A stretch of 64,000 nucleotides of DNA. It comes from Siderastrea radians. Its lineage: Eukaryota; Cnidaria; Anthozoa; Scleractinia; Rhizangiidae. A program made the position numbers and the translations under genes. The stretch is from the NCBI GenBank assembly GCA_964017195.1, contig OZ024896.1, forward strand, positions 3,612,487 to 3,676,486, in the 5' to 3' direction. The stretch's first letter is position 1; each line of letters opens with the position of its first letter. This document shows positions 1 to 13,700 of the stretch, piece after piece. The notes under the pieces were generated by a model, which worked only from the letters and a program-made list of their open reading frames with translations, did no database searches and was not told the DNA's origin.

Positions 1-354
1 ATGATAATAATAAAACATCCTACTTTACAAGGAAGCTGTGTGAGAAATCAATTTACCCTAGGAAAATGTGGCAACGCCGGATTTGAGACTTAAAATTTGT
101 CAGTGGTGATGTCTGTTTTAGATGCCCCGGCAAGCTATTCCACAGTACCGCTCCACGATAACTGAAGCTCCTTTTGAAATATTCGGTACGTAGAAGCGGT
201 ACTGCCAGTTTGTCTATGCCAGGTTAAGTACAACCTGACATAGAGTTTGGGTTCACATAACAGGACATCTGATAAAATTCCCGTATTCTCCTCCTCCTCC
301 TTCAGTCAATAAATGATGACAGTTCCCTTAATAAAATATCTTTTTTTTTTCCAG

Positions 355-609
355 GGAATATTGCTCTTTTCAAGCCCACTGCCCAGTCAAGCACATATGT
401 AGTGAATAATCAGCCTTTAATTTCAAGCAATGCGGTGGATGGAGGAAAGATAACACATTACAGCTACTGTGTACACACCGGTACAACTACAACAAATAAC
501 CCATGGTGGAGAGTGGACCTGGGGCGAGTGGAGCCTGTGGCTGAAGTGTACATACTCAACAGAGGAGACTGTTGTGGCACTGATTTAGATGGAGCTGAGA
601 TTAGAGTGG
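355..609 (+). CDS. Exon: F-type lectin (FTP) domain 1, first half
   Basis: Acceptor follows a poly-T tract ending ccag; donor is g|gtaagt. The 85 codons show the fucolectin/tachylectin-4 pattern: [13 protein letters not shown], an AVDG turn, PWWRVDLG and GAEIRVG at the end. It is the only FTP copy in the window that keeps an RGD followed by a vicinal CC (near residues 70-74), the loop that binds fucose in F-type lectins. The final basic residue of the HX26RXDX4R/K motif is replaced by Asp and the His-to-Arg spacing is two residues longer. Sugar binding is therefore possible but uncertain. Confidence 0.85.
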
Positions 610-3600
610 GTAAGTGTGGATACAATACAGTGCAACACAACACATTTTTCGGTTCTCAAGACTTTTATCAAACGTAAGAAAGATAGTAAAGCGTTGAACT
701 TGTAAAGAGAGCTAGCTAGGAAGGTGTGAACGAAAATTAACAAGCTTATAATTACAACAAGAATGCAAAAAATTAAACACAAGAATGTGGGGGAAGTATA
801 GCAAAAATGTAAACTGCTAAAACTAAAATTAAAACTAAAGCTAAAACAATACGGGACATTTTGCAGCTTTGATGCCATAATTAAGCTGAGGTTTGTGCCT
901 CTTAAAGGGACATTGTCACCAGTTTTAAGGATAACTTTGAAAAGCTAAAAGACACATTCTGATCAGAGGAAACCCAAAAATACTGGTTGAGTTTCGTTTA
1001 AAACTACTCTACAAGTTCTCTGAGAACTATAATTAAGTGTGTTTGGCTGCGGATATGGAAATGGTTGCAACTTGAAAACATCAGGCTGATGTTTTCAAGT
1101 TTTCCCTTTGTTTGGTGGAAAAATCACCAGTAACTTATGGTTTGCTCTTCCCTTGAGAAAATCATTTGACTTCTTTCTCTTGACGTTCTAGTAGTATTCT
1201 GTGTTCGTGAAGAGGCATTTAATGTTATTTTCAGCACGTTCTCCACCCCAAAACGTAAAAATCCCCGTGACAGTGTACCTTTAATTAGTAGAGATTCCAA
1301 GAAGCATAACTGATTATAATTGTTGTTGCACGCACTAATTGTTACGCTAGTTAAAATAGTTTGGTGAACGTGTGATTTAGAATTAGCTACATCGGCTTTG
1401 TTGTTACAACACTTAGGTAAATCATTCAAAGAAAACAAAAACTTTAATGCCTCGCAGCCGTGCAAGTGATGAAACATGGCAGAATTATGGTCGCTTGCCT
1501 ATTTATTCAGCATTACAAGCTGGGCATGTCAGTTTGTAAATTACATGAGATTTCAGATACAAAGGGGTAGGATCCTTGTTTGAACAAAACGATGAAACTT
1601 TCCTTGTTTGGTAGAAAATTTTGAAACGAACAGGCTCCCTAAAACAGCTCTTTAATTTCCGCACTAACCTGTTTACGATTGACTCTCCAAAGTGGCCTGC
1701 ATATACTAGTCAATCGAAGCCAGATTATCTTGCTAGTATCGGTGTTAGATGATCTGGGTTCAGAGCCACTACACATGAAACGTTTAATGAGGCTAGACGC
1801 AACAGATCTAGGAAAACTATTCCAGGACAGGAAAGTTTTGGTTACTGATATTTCAGCATTACAGCTTGTAATGCTGAATACATAGGCAAGACAAATTTTG
1901 TGCATGTACGCACTAATATAGACCAACTCTCAGTCTTAAATTCCACATTTTTTAAAATTTTGGCTGGGAAGAGCAGCTTTAAATTTCCGAAACATTTGAA
2001 TTTGAGCGTCATATCTTGCCAAGAAGCGAATATATGGGTCAGTGAATTTTGTTTTATTTGTTTTTCCAACATACATTTGTATGGCGGCGCGGCCCGCAAA
2101 TCCTGGACATCGCGAGTATGCAAGAACATCTGTAAAGGTTTAGTCTGGTCCAAAAATTCATTCGCAGATCAATGGGTGTTACTCCTAAAGGAGTGCTATA
2201 GTTGTTGCCTATTGTCTCTCAAAACAAAGAGTTGTATGTATCTTTGTGGTGATTGGCCAGGAAAGCATGCGCAGACAAAGAGGAAAGACTAGCTGCGATG
2301 GCCAACTCAGCCTAAGAGCCTGATGGGGTACCACTGGGGACTTGACTAGTCAAATATTTCGCTACCCTTTGACCCATAACTTTGCTTTTAGACAACAAAT
2401 AACGGAATTATTCACGACTTTTCTTTGATATTAACTTGATATTTACTTGATATTAATGGCATTTCTGCTGAACTAAAGTGGAAAATTAAGAAAAACTGCG
2501 AGGCGTTTTATTAATGAGTCCCGAATTGTTTTTTTTTTTGTTTACTTGACAAGGAAATTCAACGACAAGTGGAGGAGCAGACAATCATCTTTGTGCAGAT
2601 AACATACGCATCTCACAAGGAAGAGCAAAGAATTTCTACTGTAAACCGACAGCATATGGCAGATATGTTTACGTCAGAATACCAGGCAATGGCAAATATG
2701 TGATGATTTGTGAGGTGGAAGTTTATTCTAAACGGTATCTTTCAAGTAAGTGTCTGTGTTCTTGTTAGGAAACTTTGTGCTACAACATTGTTGAGTACAT
2801 TTGAGGTGAGTAGGGCCTTGTTGTACTCAGCAAGGTTGAAGAAAATTGATTTCTATAGATGGAGAAGTTATGAGGGATGGCATTTAATGTTAATGCACCG
2901 TTGTATCTCAAGCTATCTTATGTACTTTTTTTTTCCGTTGGCCAGCGCTCAACCTATTACTTCCAATAACTAGTAAGACTAACTAGTTGGACTGTCTGAA
3001 GCGAACCTTTGTTGTTGTTGTTTAATTCGACTTTTTTTCAACCAGTAATACGGTTACCACTGCCGATTAGATTGTTAAAAAAGAGTGTTCTTTTTTTCAG
3101 ATTGTCAACGACTTTTTATTTTTCAGATTTAGCTTTCAACCAGCCTGCAAGCCAGATTTCTACTGTTCACGGTGGAGCAGCATCACGAGCCGTGGATGGG
3201 AGAACTACAACTGCCTATAGTGACGGCAGCTGTACACACACTAATTATGCAACTGACGCTTGGTGGAGAGTGGACCTGGGATCATCTCTTCCTGTCGCTG
3301 AAGTCGTTATTGTTAACAGAGCTTGTCGCGACGAGTGTGCAACTTACTTGACGAACTTTGAGATCAGAATAGGTAAAACATATCTCTTTAGTATGGGAGG
3401 AACACGTCGTTATCGTGATTGTCAGCTTTCGATTCTTATGACAGCAGGATAGGAAAATCTTATAAGACTTTGTGTAGGAAAAGAGTATGCCACACACCAG
3501 TACATGTATTAGAGAGACTGCGGCGGAGACTGTGCAGGTTACTTGTCAGCATTTGAGATCAGAATAGGTAAGAGACGTTCTTCTGGTAGAGGAATAAGCA

Positions 3601-6600
3601 CCAGAAGGCGAGTATTAATTAGGCATACGATCAAGAGTTGTGGTTACTTATTGGGAATCAAAAGTGTAAACCGCATCTAAACAAAAATAAAACAAACAAA
3701 CAAAAGTACCGCATAAGGACTGCAAAGCACCTTTCATTTGAATGGTCACTCTTTAGGATTGTGACCACGAACACAAAAAGTTAGCCTCCTTGTGAACCAA
3801 ATGAACAGTACGACAGAAATAGCTCTGCTTTTAAGATCGCTTTCAATTTAATATTCAAACAGGAGAGCTTTATTCACAGACTCAAAGTTCAAACCACCTT
3901 GTACAGCATAATAAACAGCACCACAAAATAGTGCTGCTCAATAGCTTTCTTGTGAATGGTCACATATAAGATTTTGTCCTCAGAAACAGAATTGTACAGC
4001 TTGTTTAGTTACACCGCAAAGTGCTGCAAACGGTCACTATATTTGTTTAGAATACACTACAATGGTCTCAGTAACTCAAAAGTTAGACCACTTCGTACGG
4101 CTGATTAAACTCGTCGACAACTGATGAGCTTGGGAGCAGGTGCCTCAGAGAATTGCTAAGCGCAAAACACGAAAGGCATCACAGCCATGGATCTAACCAT
4201 GGCAACCCTGTGAGTGAAAACCACCAGATGGAAGGGAGGAGGAACGATCTGCAAAAATCGCTGTATCTTTGAAATGACACGCAAAGGTCAGCAGGCTAAG
4301 CTAAGCAAGATAAATAGCAGCTCTTCTAGCTGTGACCATAGTGCGCCTGCTCAAATGGGTTGTCACCGCTGACCGCGCGCAATTGTCTCGAGGTTAACCC
4401 TTCACAGCGGTCAAACGCGAAAAGCTGCGTCACATCCGGTCTTTTAGAGCCTTGAAGTTTGAATCAGTTCAAAAGCTTACAAGCGCGAAGTTTGTGTGAA
4501 AGCGATGCAGAACATGTCCTGGCAAACCGAATTTCACACCGGCAAAACTTGTGCATGACAGTTACTTCATTTCCAACACATGCTCAACGTAAAAAGCTTA
4601 AGTTTTCAGCAACGGCGTTAAAGTTTTGCGGTTAAAGTGAAACTTATCGACATCTGTGTATTTTCCTTTGTAAAATTATGGCGGGAACTGCGCGCGCGTC
4701 ATGCGTTTGACCGCTGTGAAGGTTAACCCTGCCTAACTTTCATTTAGCCACATATAAACGGACGGCTGAAAAGTTTTACTCTGTAGCATTGGGCTTGCGA
4801 ATTATTTCACTAACATGATTTTGTTTTTCTCTCGCGGCACAATAACATTCGAGTGATTCGTTCGTATAGTATAATATATAGATTTAGCCAAGCCTAAAAG
4901 CGGAGCCCCCCTTTTTGTTTTGTTTGTTTGTTTGTTTTTGTTTTTGTTTGTTTGTTTGTTTTTTTGCTGGCAGTTATTAATTTGTGAAAATACTCTCATT
5001 CAAGCTAAGTCGTTAAATTGAAAAAAAAAAAAAAAAGAAAAAAAGAAAAGAAAAAAAAAACTACCCTCGCTGAGAGCCGAACCCGGGATGATGGCGTCTG
5101 AAACCGGACATTAGTCCACTAGGCCATGAGCGTTTAATATCATTACGCAAGTTAATTTTAATGCTTATTTCTTTCTTCGTGACAAGCTGCCTATCAGCAT
5201 GAAAATGCTGGTGTTTTTCCTGGCAAAATGTGTTCGGAACGCCGTAAAAACCATGGTTGTGGACAGAAAAAACCAAAAAGCACTAGCTATGCTATATTTG
5301 GCGTCGAAACCGCTGTGAAAAGCTGCGAACTCAAGCGGTGTGCCGACCGAGTTCGAACAGAACCGACGAGGCAAATTTGAACTTTTCGCCTGAAGTTTAT
5401 TGCCTAATTTTTTTCGCTTAAATTGAACTTTTCCCCTTCCACCAAAAAGACAACTGAGCATTCTTTTGAACATTTTTTTCCATTAACAAATTTGTTTTTG
5501 ACTTTAGTTGTCTTTGCTTGTTTTGCTACAACGCGGGTCAACATGCGATTTCGCGCCAAAAACACACGGGATTCAGCACAGGGTTATATCCAGTGTATGA
5601 AGTGTATTGGTAACCCTGTGGTGCGGATGGACGGACCTACGGACGGACGGTCACGTGACTATTACGTCACTACCAAAATTTCTTGGCTTGATAGGTAACC
5701 AAATTTCCTTAGCAATGGAGCTCCGCTGACGCGCTAGCGCGCTGGCTCCGCTATAATGTGCAGGATAACTCACCTTGTGGTAGACATTTCCGTTTGCTCA
5801 CTGTTTACCTGTATTTTTCGACCTGGATTCTTTGTTTCTACAATATCGTGGCTGCTGATATAATGAACAGAAAAAAATAGAAATAAACGGTGCTCGAGGG
5901 AAAAGTCATGTCATCTGAAGTGGGTAAAGATTTTGGTAGGAGGGTATATTGACACACAGGGACATCGTAAGCTGTACATTTTTTCCTACCTTACTAGTTT
6001 ATATTTGTATACCTTACCAACTGAAAATTGTTTATGAACAGGTGATGTTGATGAGCAAAATGGTGGCACTTCTAACAAACGCTGTGGAAATCTTCATAGC
6101 CTAAATGCTGGGGAGACAAAGTCAATATATTGTCTGCCACTCCTTGTTGGTCGGTTTGTTTACATTCGAATCCCTGGCAACAGAAAAATTGTTTCAGTTT
6201 GTGAAGTGGAAGTTTACTCCTTCAGACGGACGCACAGAGGTAATGTACTATAAAATAACGTATTTTATTTACCGTTTAACTCAAATCAACGTCAAAGTTC
6301 AAAACTAGACTTACGTTGAAAAAAAAAGTGATACTGGAAATCAAATCACTGGGTTTCCATGTCGCACAGAATTGATGGTTCGTAACTAATCCCTAGATAT
6401 GAAAAGACAACTGCGTGGGAACCACTTTGAAATAACAAGGCGAGAACTGGATTGCATTTGTCAAAATTGGGCCACTTTTTTCTGGTTCTATACTAGAGCC
6501 TTGGAAAAATCGCTGGAAACTATGTTTGCACTACCGTTAAGAAAATCGCTGCATGTCTTCCTCTTGGTGTACAAGGAGTGTTTTATTGTACGACAAAAGT

Positions 6601-9600
6601 TACCTACGTTTAACTGAATTGCGACGTAGTTTTGACCCAAAAACTTCACTTGCAGTGAAGGCGCGTGTAGCTCTGAGATCACATCGGAACTTCTTGTTTA
6701 ACACCTCATTTCTCGAATTTCTTCATTACTGGATGGCGATTTAGTTATATCAAATAAAGTGTTTCAAATTGGTTCTCACCGTAGTCTAAGATACCATGTG
6801 AAGGTTTGAAAGGACTTTTCACTTCGACTGTCTTGTAAAAAGCGGGTGTCTAAGACGTTGTTAATTGCGTACAACATTTGCTTTTAAATGGCTACGTCGC
6901 TTATCAAACAGGCCTAAAGAGAACGAGACAAAATAAATAAATACTAACGTTGTGTTATTTACTGCACTTCCGTTTTTATTGCAGCATGCAATAATCAACC
7001 AGTTGGAATAGAAGACAGCTCCAAAATTCCTGACTACAGATTTACGGCTTCATCGTCTGGAACTAATAAAGTTCCGTCTCTAGGACGCCTAAACGGAGCC
7101 AAGGCTTGGCTTCCCAGCACTAAAAACAACGATGAGTTTCTTCAAATCGATCTGGGGTCTATTTACTTTGTATGCAGTGTAGCAACACAAGGAGCTCCTA
7201 AGGCGGATGAGTGGACAAAAACGTACAAGATTATGACGTCGTTGGACAATTCAAACTGGACCACATATGCTGAGAACAACGTTGACAAAGTAATATTCTG
7301 ACACAAATTTGACATAACCACAGCAGCCATAGTTTGACAGGTGTTTCGGAATTTAAACTTTCCTGTTGTTTAAATGATCAGTGTTAACTTACTTGCGTAA
7401 ACTTTTAATGATTTTGGTTAATTTTAGGTCAATTTTGGTCTTTTTTCGGAAGCTTTGGAAGAATCAAGAAAACTAAGCTGACGGATCTCAGCCGCTGTTT
7501 CGAAATCCTGACTCAATTTTCACTTCATGTAATCTCATCAACGGCTTATATTGTTGATCTCATCTCAAATGGAACATTTTTGTACGTCCTTATGGGGGGG
7601 GGGGGGGGGGAATCCGGCGCCCTCGTCTCAAAAGACCGAAAAAGCCCAGACTGAATAGGGTTACAAAAATAGTCGCCGACATTTCTTACTCTTGCCCTGC
7701 TTGACCATCAAAGAGATTGAATCTGCTTGAATTAGAATTCACCGAAAATTTAGACTGTCTTCTTTTAATCTCCAATCCAGACGCGCTCGCTTTATCCCAG
7801 CTTAGCATTACTGATACAATGTAATTTCTTTCAGATATTCACAGGAAATTTTGACCGGACAAGCATCATTCGAAACAACATAGACAATCCTCTATATGCC
7901 AAATGTATCCGTTTTTATCCATTGACATTCAAAGTCCACAAAGCCTTAAGAGTTGAAGTCTACGGATACTTTGAAGGTGTGTATAATTTACCTTGGACTT
8001 TTTTGGAGTATTTCATAATCTACATTTCAGTCATTTGCTATTGCCTCTCTTGCACTCGGTTATCTCGCACAAAGTGTGACTTCCCCTGGAATAAATTAAC
8101 TCTCCGCATTTTAAATTGAAAGACCTACGACATTGAATGAATGAAAACGGGAAACGGTGATACGCCGAAAATGCCCCAATATGGTATTTTTATAACTAGA
8201 TCAATGCTTGATCCTTAAGTAACAGTGTTCGTCTGTGAGGGAAGCCTTCGGTGGGCAACATGTTCATTCTGATTGGGTGTTAAACTAGAAACACATTAGT
8301 TAATAAAGAGTATGGATAGCTCACATAGCACACGAGGGCTTATAGAATAGACTCTGCAAGCACCGAACGATAGTTCAGTAATTTATAACGTAGTTACATT
8401 TTGTCAATGTGACAAAATCTCGAACTCCCTCTATCTCGAACTATTTTGCGCTTCCCATGAGAGTTCGGGATAGTGGAGTCTACTGTATTATTCGATAACA
8501 GATGTCCGCTTTGGCCCTGCATCGCTTACCCTCAGAAGCCCGCAACTTCAATTTTTTATGCTCTTGTATGTATAAAGGTTTGCTTTTTCACATATTTGGG
8601 CGTGAATGTTTACTTTCATTTTTTTCAAGGATGTCATTCTTCGTTGGGTGTAGAGGACGGGCGTATCCAAGCCCCTCAGATGCGTGCATCATCAGAAGTG
8701 GATGCAAGCCACGCTGCAGGTTTCGGCCGCCTTTATGGAAGTTCATCTTGGTGTAGCGCTTTATCCTCTTCCTCAGAATACTTACAAGTCGATCTTGGAC
8801 AAATGATGACAGTTACTGGAGTAGCCACACAGGGGGACCCCACAAGTGACAAGTGGGTTACGAGATACTCAGTTCAGTTTGGAGATTTCAACACCAGATG
8901 GTTTAGACAATTGGTATGTAAGTTTTGTTTTGTATAGTCTTAACTGAGACAACTGTGCTTCCCAGTCAGTCAGTCAGTCAGTCAGTCAGTCAGTCAGTCA
9001 GTCAGTCAGTCAGTCAGTCAGTCAGTCATTCAGTCAGTCAGTCAGTCAGTCAGTCCGTCCGTCAGTGCGTTAGTTACAGAGAATTCACCCCTTACTCCAT
9101 GCGTGTACTTTGCTACTGACAAGTTGCTGCTGATGTCTCAGGCAATGACCATGAACCATCAAACTGCAGCATCTCTGCTAAGATATTTTAGAACTTTTGT
9201 TATGGTCATTAAAAAATAATACAAATCTGAAGAATCCTTTTGAATTAAAGAGAACTTCATGAACGTACTGTCTTGTAGGTTTTGTTTAAATAGTCATAGT
9301 TTAGTAAATCTTTCATGTTGCCGGGTATAACTTGTTGTAAACTTACTACTTGAATAATTTCCAGGAACCGATTGCCTCTTGTTTGTTTTAGAGTTACCAT
9401 GGAAACGACGGACGTGATCAAACGTATGTTAACTGGTTTAGCGAGCCAGTGGAAACCCGGTTGGTACGAATCGTCCCTCTGACGTGGACAACTTCTGTTT
9501 GTTTAAGGCTTGATATCTACGGCTGCAATCAGCTTTTAAAAGGTTAGTTATTATATCAATACAAAACTTTGGATTTATCAACTGAGTTGATAAGGTAAAT

Positions 9601-10708
9601 TGGCCATCATAAAGAGATTGAAAGCTGACGTTTCGAGCGTTAGCCCTTCGTCAGAGCGAATCAAGGAATTGTGGGTTGCACTTGGTTTATATGGAGAGTG
9701 GTGGAGCTACGCTATTGGTAGGAACATGGCAACGTGGAAAACAATTAGAATACATTAGTTGAATGAAAAGCGTTCGTTGATACCGTGGCGATCAGTAATT
9801 TGAAGTTCTTTAAAATGATGTTTTGAGCTGCGAGCTTATGTGGATGGTAAGTGAGTGTAAATGGAATTACAGAAGAAAAAGAACGAGAGAATTTCATTTA
9901 CATACACTTACCATCTACATAACCTCGCAACCAAAAACATTATTTTAAAGAACTTTAAATTACTCCAAAATGACAATGAAACAGGAAGAATTTTTTCACA
10001 TGCCCCCCCCCCCCCCCCATTGATTTCATTCAAACGCGACAAAAACATAGGGTACTTTCTAGTTCGAAGTGTACTTAAATCTGATGATCAACCGGGTACT
10101 TTTAAATACGCGTGCAAACGATGCAACACTTGTCCTTTCATTCACAATGCGGACAGAATAACGGGACCCAAGCGATCGATTAAAATTACTGATCGCTTTA
10201 CATGCACCTCCGCAAATGTTATCTACTGCATAACATGCACTTTTGCAAAAAGACATACATTGGTGAAACAGGGAGGAGACTAGGCGACCGTTTCCGCTGA
10301 CACCTACGAGACGTTGAAGGAAATGACAAGGACGCATCCAAACCAGTCGCCCGACATTTCAACCTCCCTAATCATTCTAGCCAACACATGGCAATCTGTG
10401 GCCTTTCCCTACACCAGGGTAACACGGAAAGCCGTAAAAATCTAGAACAAAAATTCATTTTTCAAATCGGCACACTTATTCCCCACGGTATCAACGATCG
10501 CTTTTCATTCAACTAATTTATTCTTGTTTTTCACGTTGCTATGTTCCTACCAATAGCGTAGCTCCACCAACCAAGTGCAACCCACAATTCCTTGATTCGC
10601 TTTGACGAAGGGCTAACGCTCGAAACGTCAGCTTTGAATCTCTTTACGGTGGCCAATTTACCTTTAGTTATCAACTCAGTTGATAAATCTAAAGCTTTGT
10701 GTTTCACG

Positions 10709-10746
<38 letters not shown>

Positions 10747-13700
10747 AACCCTTATTATATCAATAAGCATTTTTAGGGCATATTTAGTATGGTTTTAACT
10801 TGAAAAGCAACTGACAAAAAAATTCGCACTGACAGATGCGACAACTACACGCATATGTCTCAAATAAGCCCGTGCTTAACAATTGCTTAATGTTTGTTTT
10901 TCGTACCTTTAGTTCCCAAGCCGGACATCAACGATATCCAGGAAGTAAATCTACAAGCTGCTGAAGGAAGCTTTGTAGACCTGACGTGCAACGCTTCGTC
11001 TAGGTCAGATGTGATGATAGCTGGAATTCATTGGGGAAACAAAGGAGAAGATATCACAAGTTTATCATCAGGTGTCTCGACGCAAGGGAAGATTAGCTTA
11101 TCCAGGCTGAGAGTCAACTACACGACTGCTAAAGACATATTGTCAATATCAGACTGTAACAGGCAAAATGAAGCATCACGAACGGTGAAATGTGACAACA
11201 CATTCATTTGCGTGGCGTTTTACTCGTCATTGGCTCTTCGCTTAGAACCTGCTTATGAGACAGCAGTCGTCACTGTTCAACTACGTAAGTTAACTTAAAT
11301 GCTTGGCGAAAGTGATATCTCATAAGTTACCATGGTGTATTGCAAAACTCGAAGTGCTAAAGGCCTATACTACCAGTGGCCAACAATTTCACACTTGAGG
11401 ATTTTATCTACGGATTCAAAAGTTATAACCATCTATTCCAGCGTAGCCTGTTCCAGGCTCCGAGATAGTAGCAAAATTGAACGAAAAAACGAGCACGAAA
11501 AAGGCGTGGTGACCGGCTTAGGAGAGCGGATTGGCCGGCTCTATTTCTACAGATCCCGTGTATCTTGTTCTCGCGGTCCCTTTCTAATTTTTGCAATTTT
11601 TACTATCCGAGAGTCTGTCTTTAGTCTAGAGTACAGGCTATGTGCAGCATAATATTAAAACAGCACCAAGTGTGCCAGGTTTGTTTTCCAATAGAGCGAC
11701 GAATGTAGTTTGGGTTTACGGTTAGTAGTTGTTATACTTGCTTTGTTTCGTCTATTACCCGTTACATCTTGGAGAGGTGGCCATTCAAAAAACAGATAGT
11801 TGCTCACTGCTTAAGAGAAGAGAATAACAGTCGGTTTCATCAATATATTGTTTTTAACGTCTAATATAATTTTATTTTTTATTGTAGGCGTTCCAGCAGC
11901 AGTTAACAAAATAACAGTAGACACCATTTTAGGAACATCTGCTATAGTAAGGTGGCAGCAGCTATCCGTGGGAGGAATTGACGAGGATCACATTACCGTG
12001 TATGAACTCTGGCTTGCTAAAGAAAGCAATCCAAACACTGCTAAATATATCAATGCCTCTTCAAATGATACGCAGGTTCTTAAAGACCTAACGAGGAATA
12101 CAAGGTACGAGGTCAAAGTCCGGGCGATTAGTGCTATTGGAAAAGGACTTTGGAGCTCTACTGCGTACTTTAAAACAGCGAGAAGTGGTACGTATTCACA
12201 GATATTCTTACAGTAGACATTTAGCTACCACTTGTCTGTTTCATTTCAGCATGTTCTAGGCTCTGAGAAACGAGGGCGAATAACGCGCGCAGGGAAGAAG
12301 GGGGGGGGGGGGTCAAGGAAAGCCCTTTATCCCCGCCGCCGCCCCCATTTTCTCCAGATCCCGCGCCTCATATTTTCGCCGTCACTACCGATCTGTGAGC
12401 CTGGAACAGGCTAGTTTCTTTTTAAAAAGTAATTTCTGTCCGAAAATTAGTTTTTCAAATCCGCACTTTATACACTGGGGGTAATTTGTAAGGCAACCTA
12501 GCCCAATATGTTTCTTGAAAATGTAATAGTTTCTACTGTTTGGTTCTGTTAAGTTCCAACTGTTTGCATATAAAATAGTTTCCTTCCCGAAGTGGCACCG
12601 GAAAATATAAAATTTCAGTAACCGAAACAATACCACAACAAGTGCAGCTCAACAGCTTTAATTTAGATGGTGACACTTCGAGGTTTTATTCACAGACCCC
12701 GGCGAAACTTTAAAAACTTACTGAGCGAATCGAAGTCAGCCCGTGAGACTGCAAGAATGTGATGTCCAACAGCATATAATTTAAATATAATTTAATGATA
12801 ATAATTTTATAATTTATTAATGTATATTGCACAAATATCAACATGAAGTTTTTAAATGTGCTTTACAACAATTTGACTGTTCATACCATGCATTTTCTTC
12901 GGAACAATAAACAGTACGATAAGACATGTACATTTACTAAAATCCGGCAAACTGTTGAAGTATTTTGACATTGGTCATAACCGATTGTGCCATTGCTAGT
13001 TCTAGCATCCTTAGTTACATTCATAACGATCTTTTTTTCAAGTGAGTTGCGAAGAGAAGCTTTTAGGCGCGGAGACTGGGTTCTACCCTGATATGACTGC
13101 ATCGTCTTCCCAATACAACGCCAGCACCTCAGCGTCTCACAGTTCCATGTCCTACGCTGTGGACTTTCCATGGTGTGCCGACCGCAACGACAATTCACCT
13201 TATTTGGAGGTGGATTTGATAGACGTGCACGTGATATGTGCTCTGTCTACTCGAGGGGACCCCCAAGGGAAACACTGGATAGAGACTTACACATTACAGT
13301 CATCTTTAGATGGAACGACTTGGACGGATTATAAAGAGGGAGACCAAAAGCGGGTTGGTGAATTCGTTAGCTCGTCCTCTTTCAAGAAATACACCTACAA
13401 CCATGCTAAATTGACATTGATTGATTGTTCCTCTGCCATCTCCAGGCGAGATAAGTCCTAAAAATAGTGTTATCGGCTGACGATTTGCTAACTGAGCATA
13501 AGACATAAGAGTTAAATAGAAAGTTTATGCCCGGTTGATTTTACTGAATCTTTGATCGTCTGTTTTGACCTAAAGGTCCTGACGTTGTTAGCTAAGTTTT
13601 CAATATTAGCTTGGCCCCCTATGATTGGCTAAAAAAACATATTTAAGGAGGATATAAAACAAATCCAATTGAATTTTTTCGAGGTACGTTCCTCTACAAA

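Larger units (their letters stand above)
9561..10701 (+). mobile_element. Penelope-like retroelement fragment with inverted terminal repeats
   Basis: Inverted ends of about 200 bp bound the element: acaaaactttgg plus ttatcaactgagttgataa on the left and the reverse complement on the right. Each also contains the block gaagggctaacgctcgaaac. The middle encodes the C-terminus of a Penelope-like protein (see 9861-10514). Such elements are known to carry solo or paired LTR-like ends in direct or inverted order. It sits in the intron between F5/8C domain 2 and the first Ig exon. Confidence 0.75.

Noticed and set aside
4390..4730. Hairpin RNA gene
   Set aside because: The inverted ends are better explained as MITE terminal repeats 337 bp apart.
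8925..9119. SVSQ-repeat protein
   Set aside because: Translation of the CAGT microsatellite inside an intron.
9861..10283. Host protein-coding gene with a Cys-rich segment
   Set aside because: It is the C-terminal part of a Penelope-like element, broken by a frameshift and a stop, and bounded by inverted repeats.
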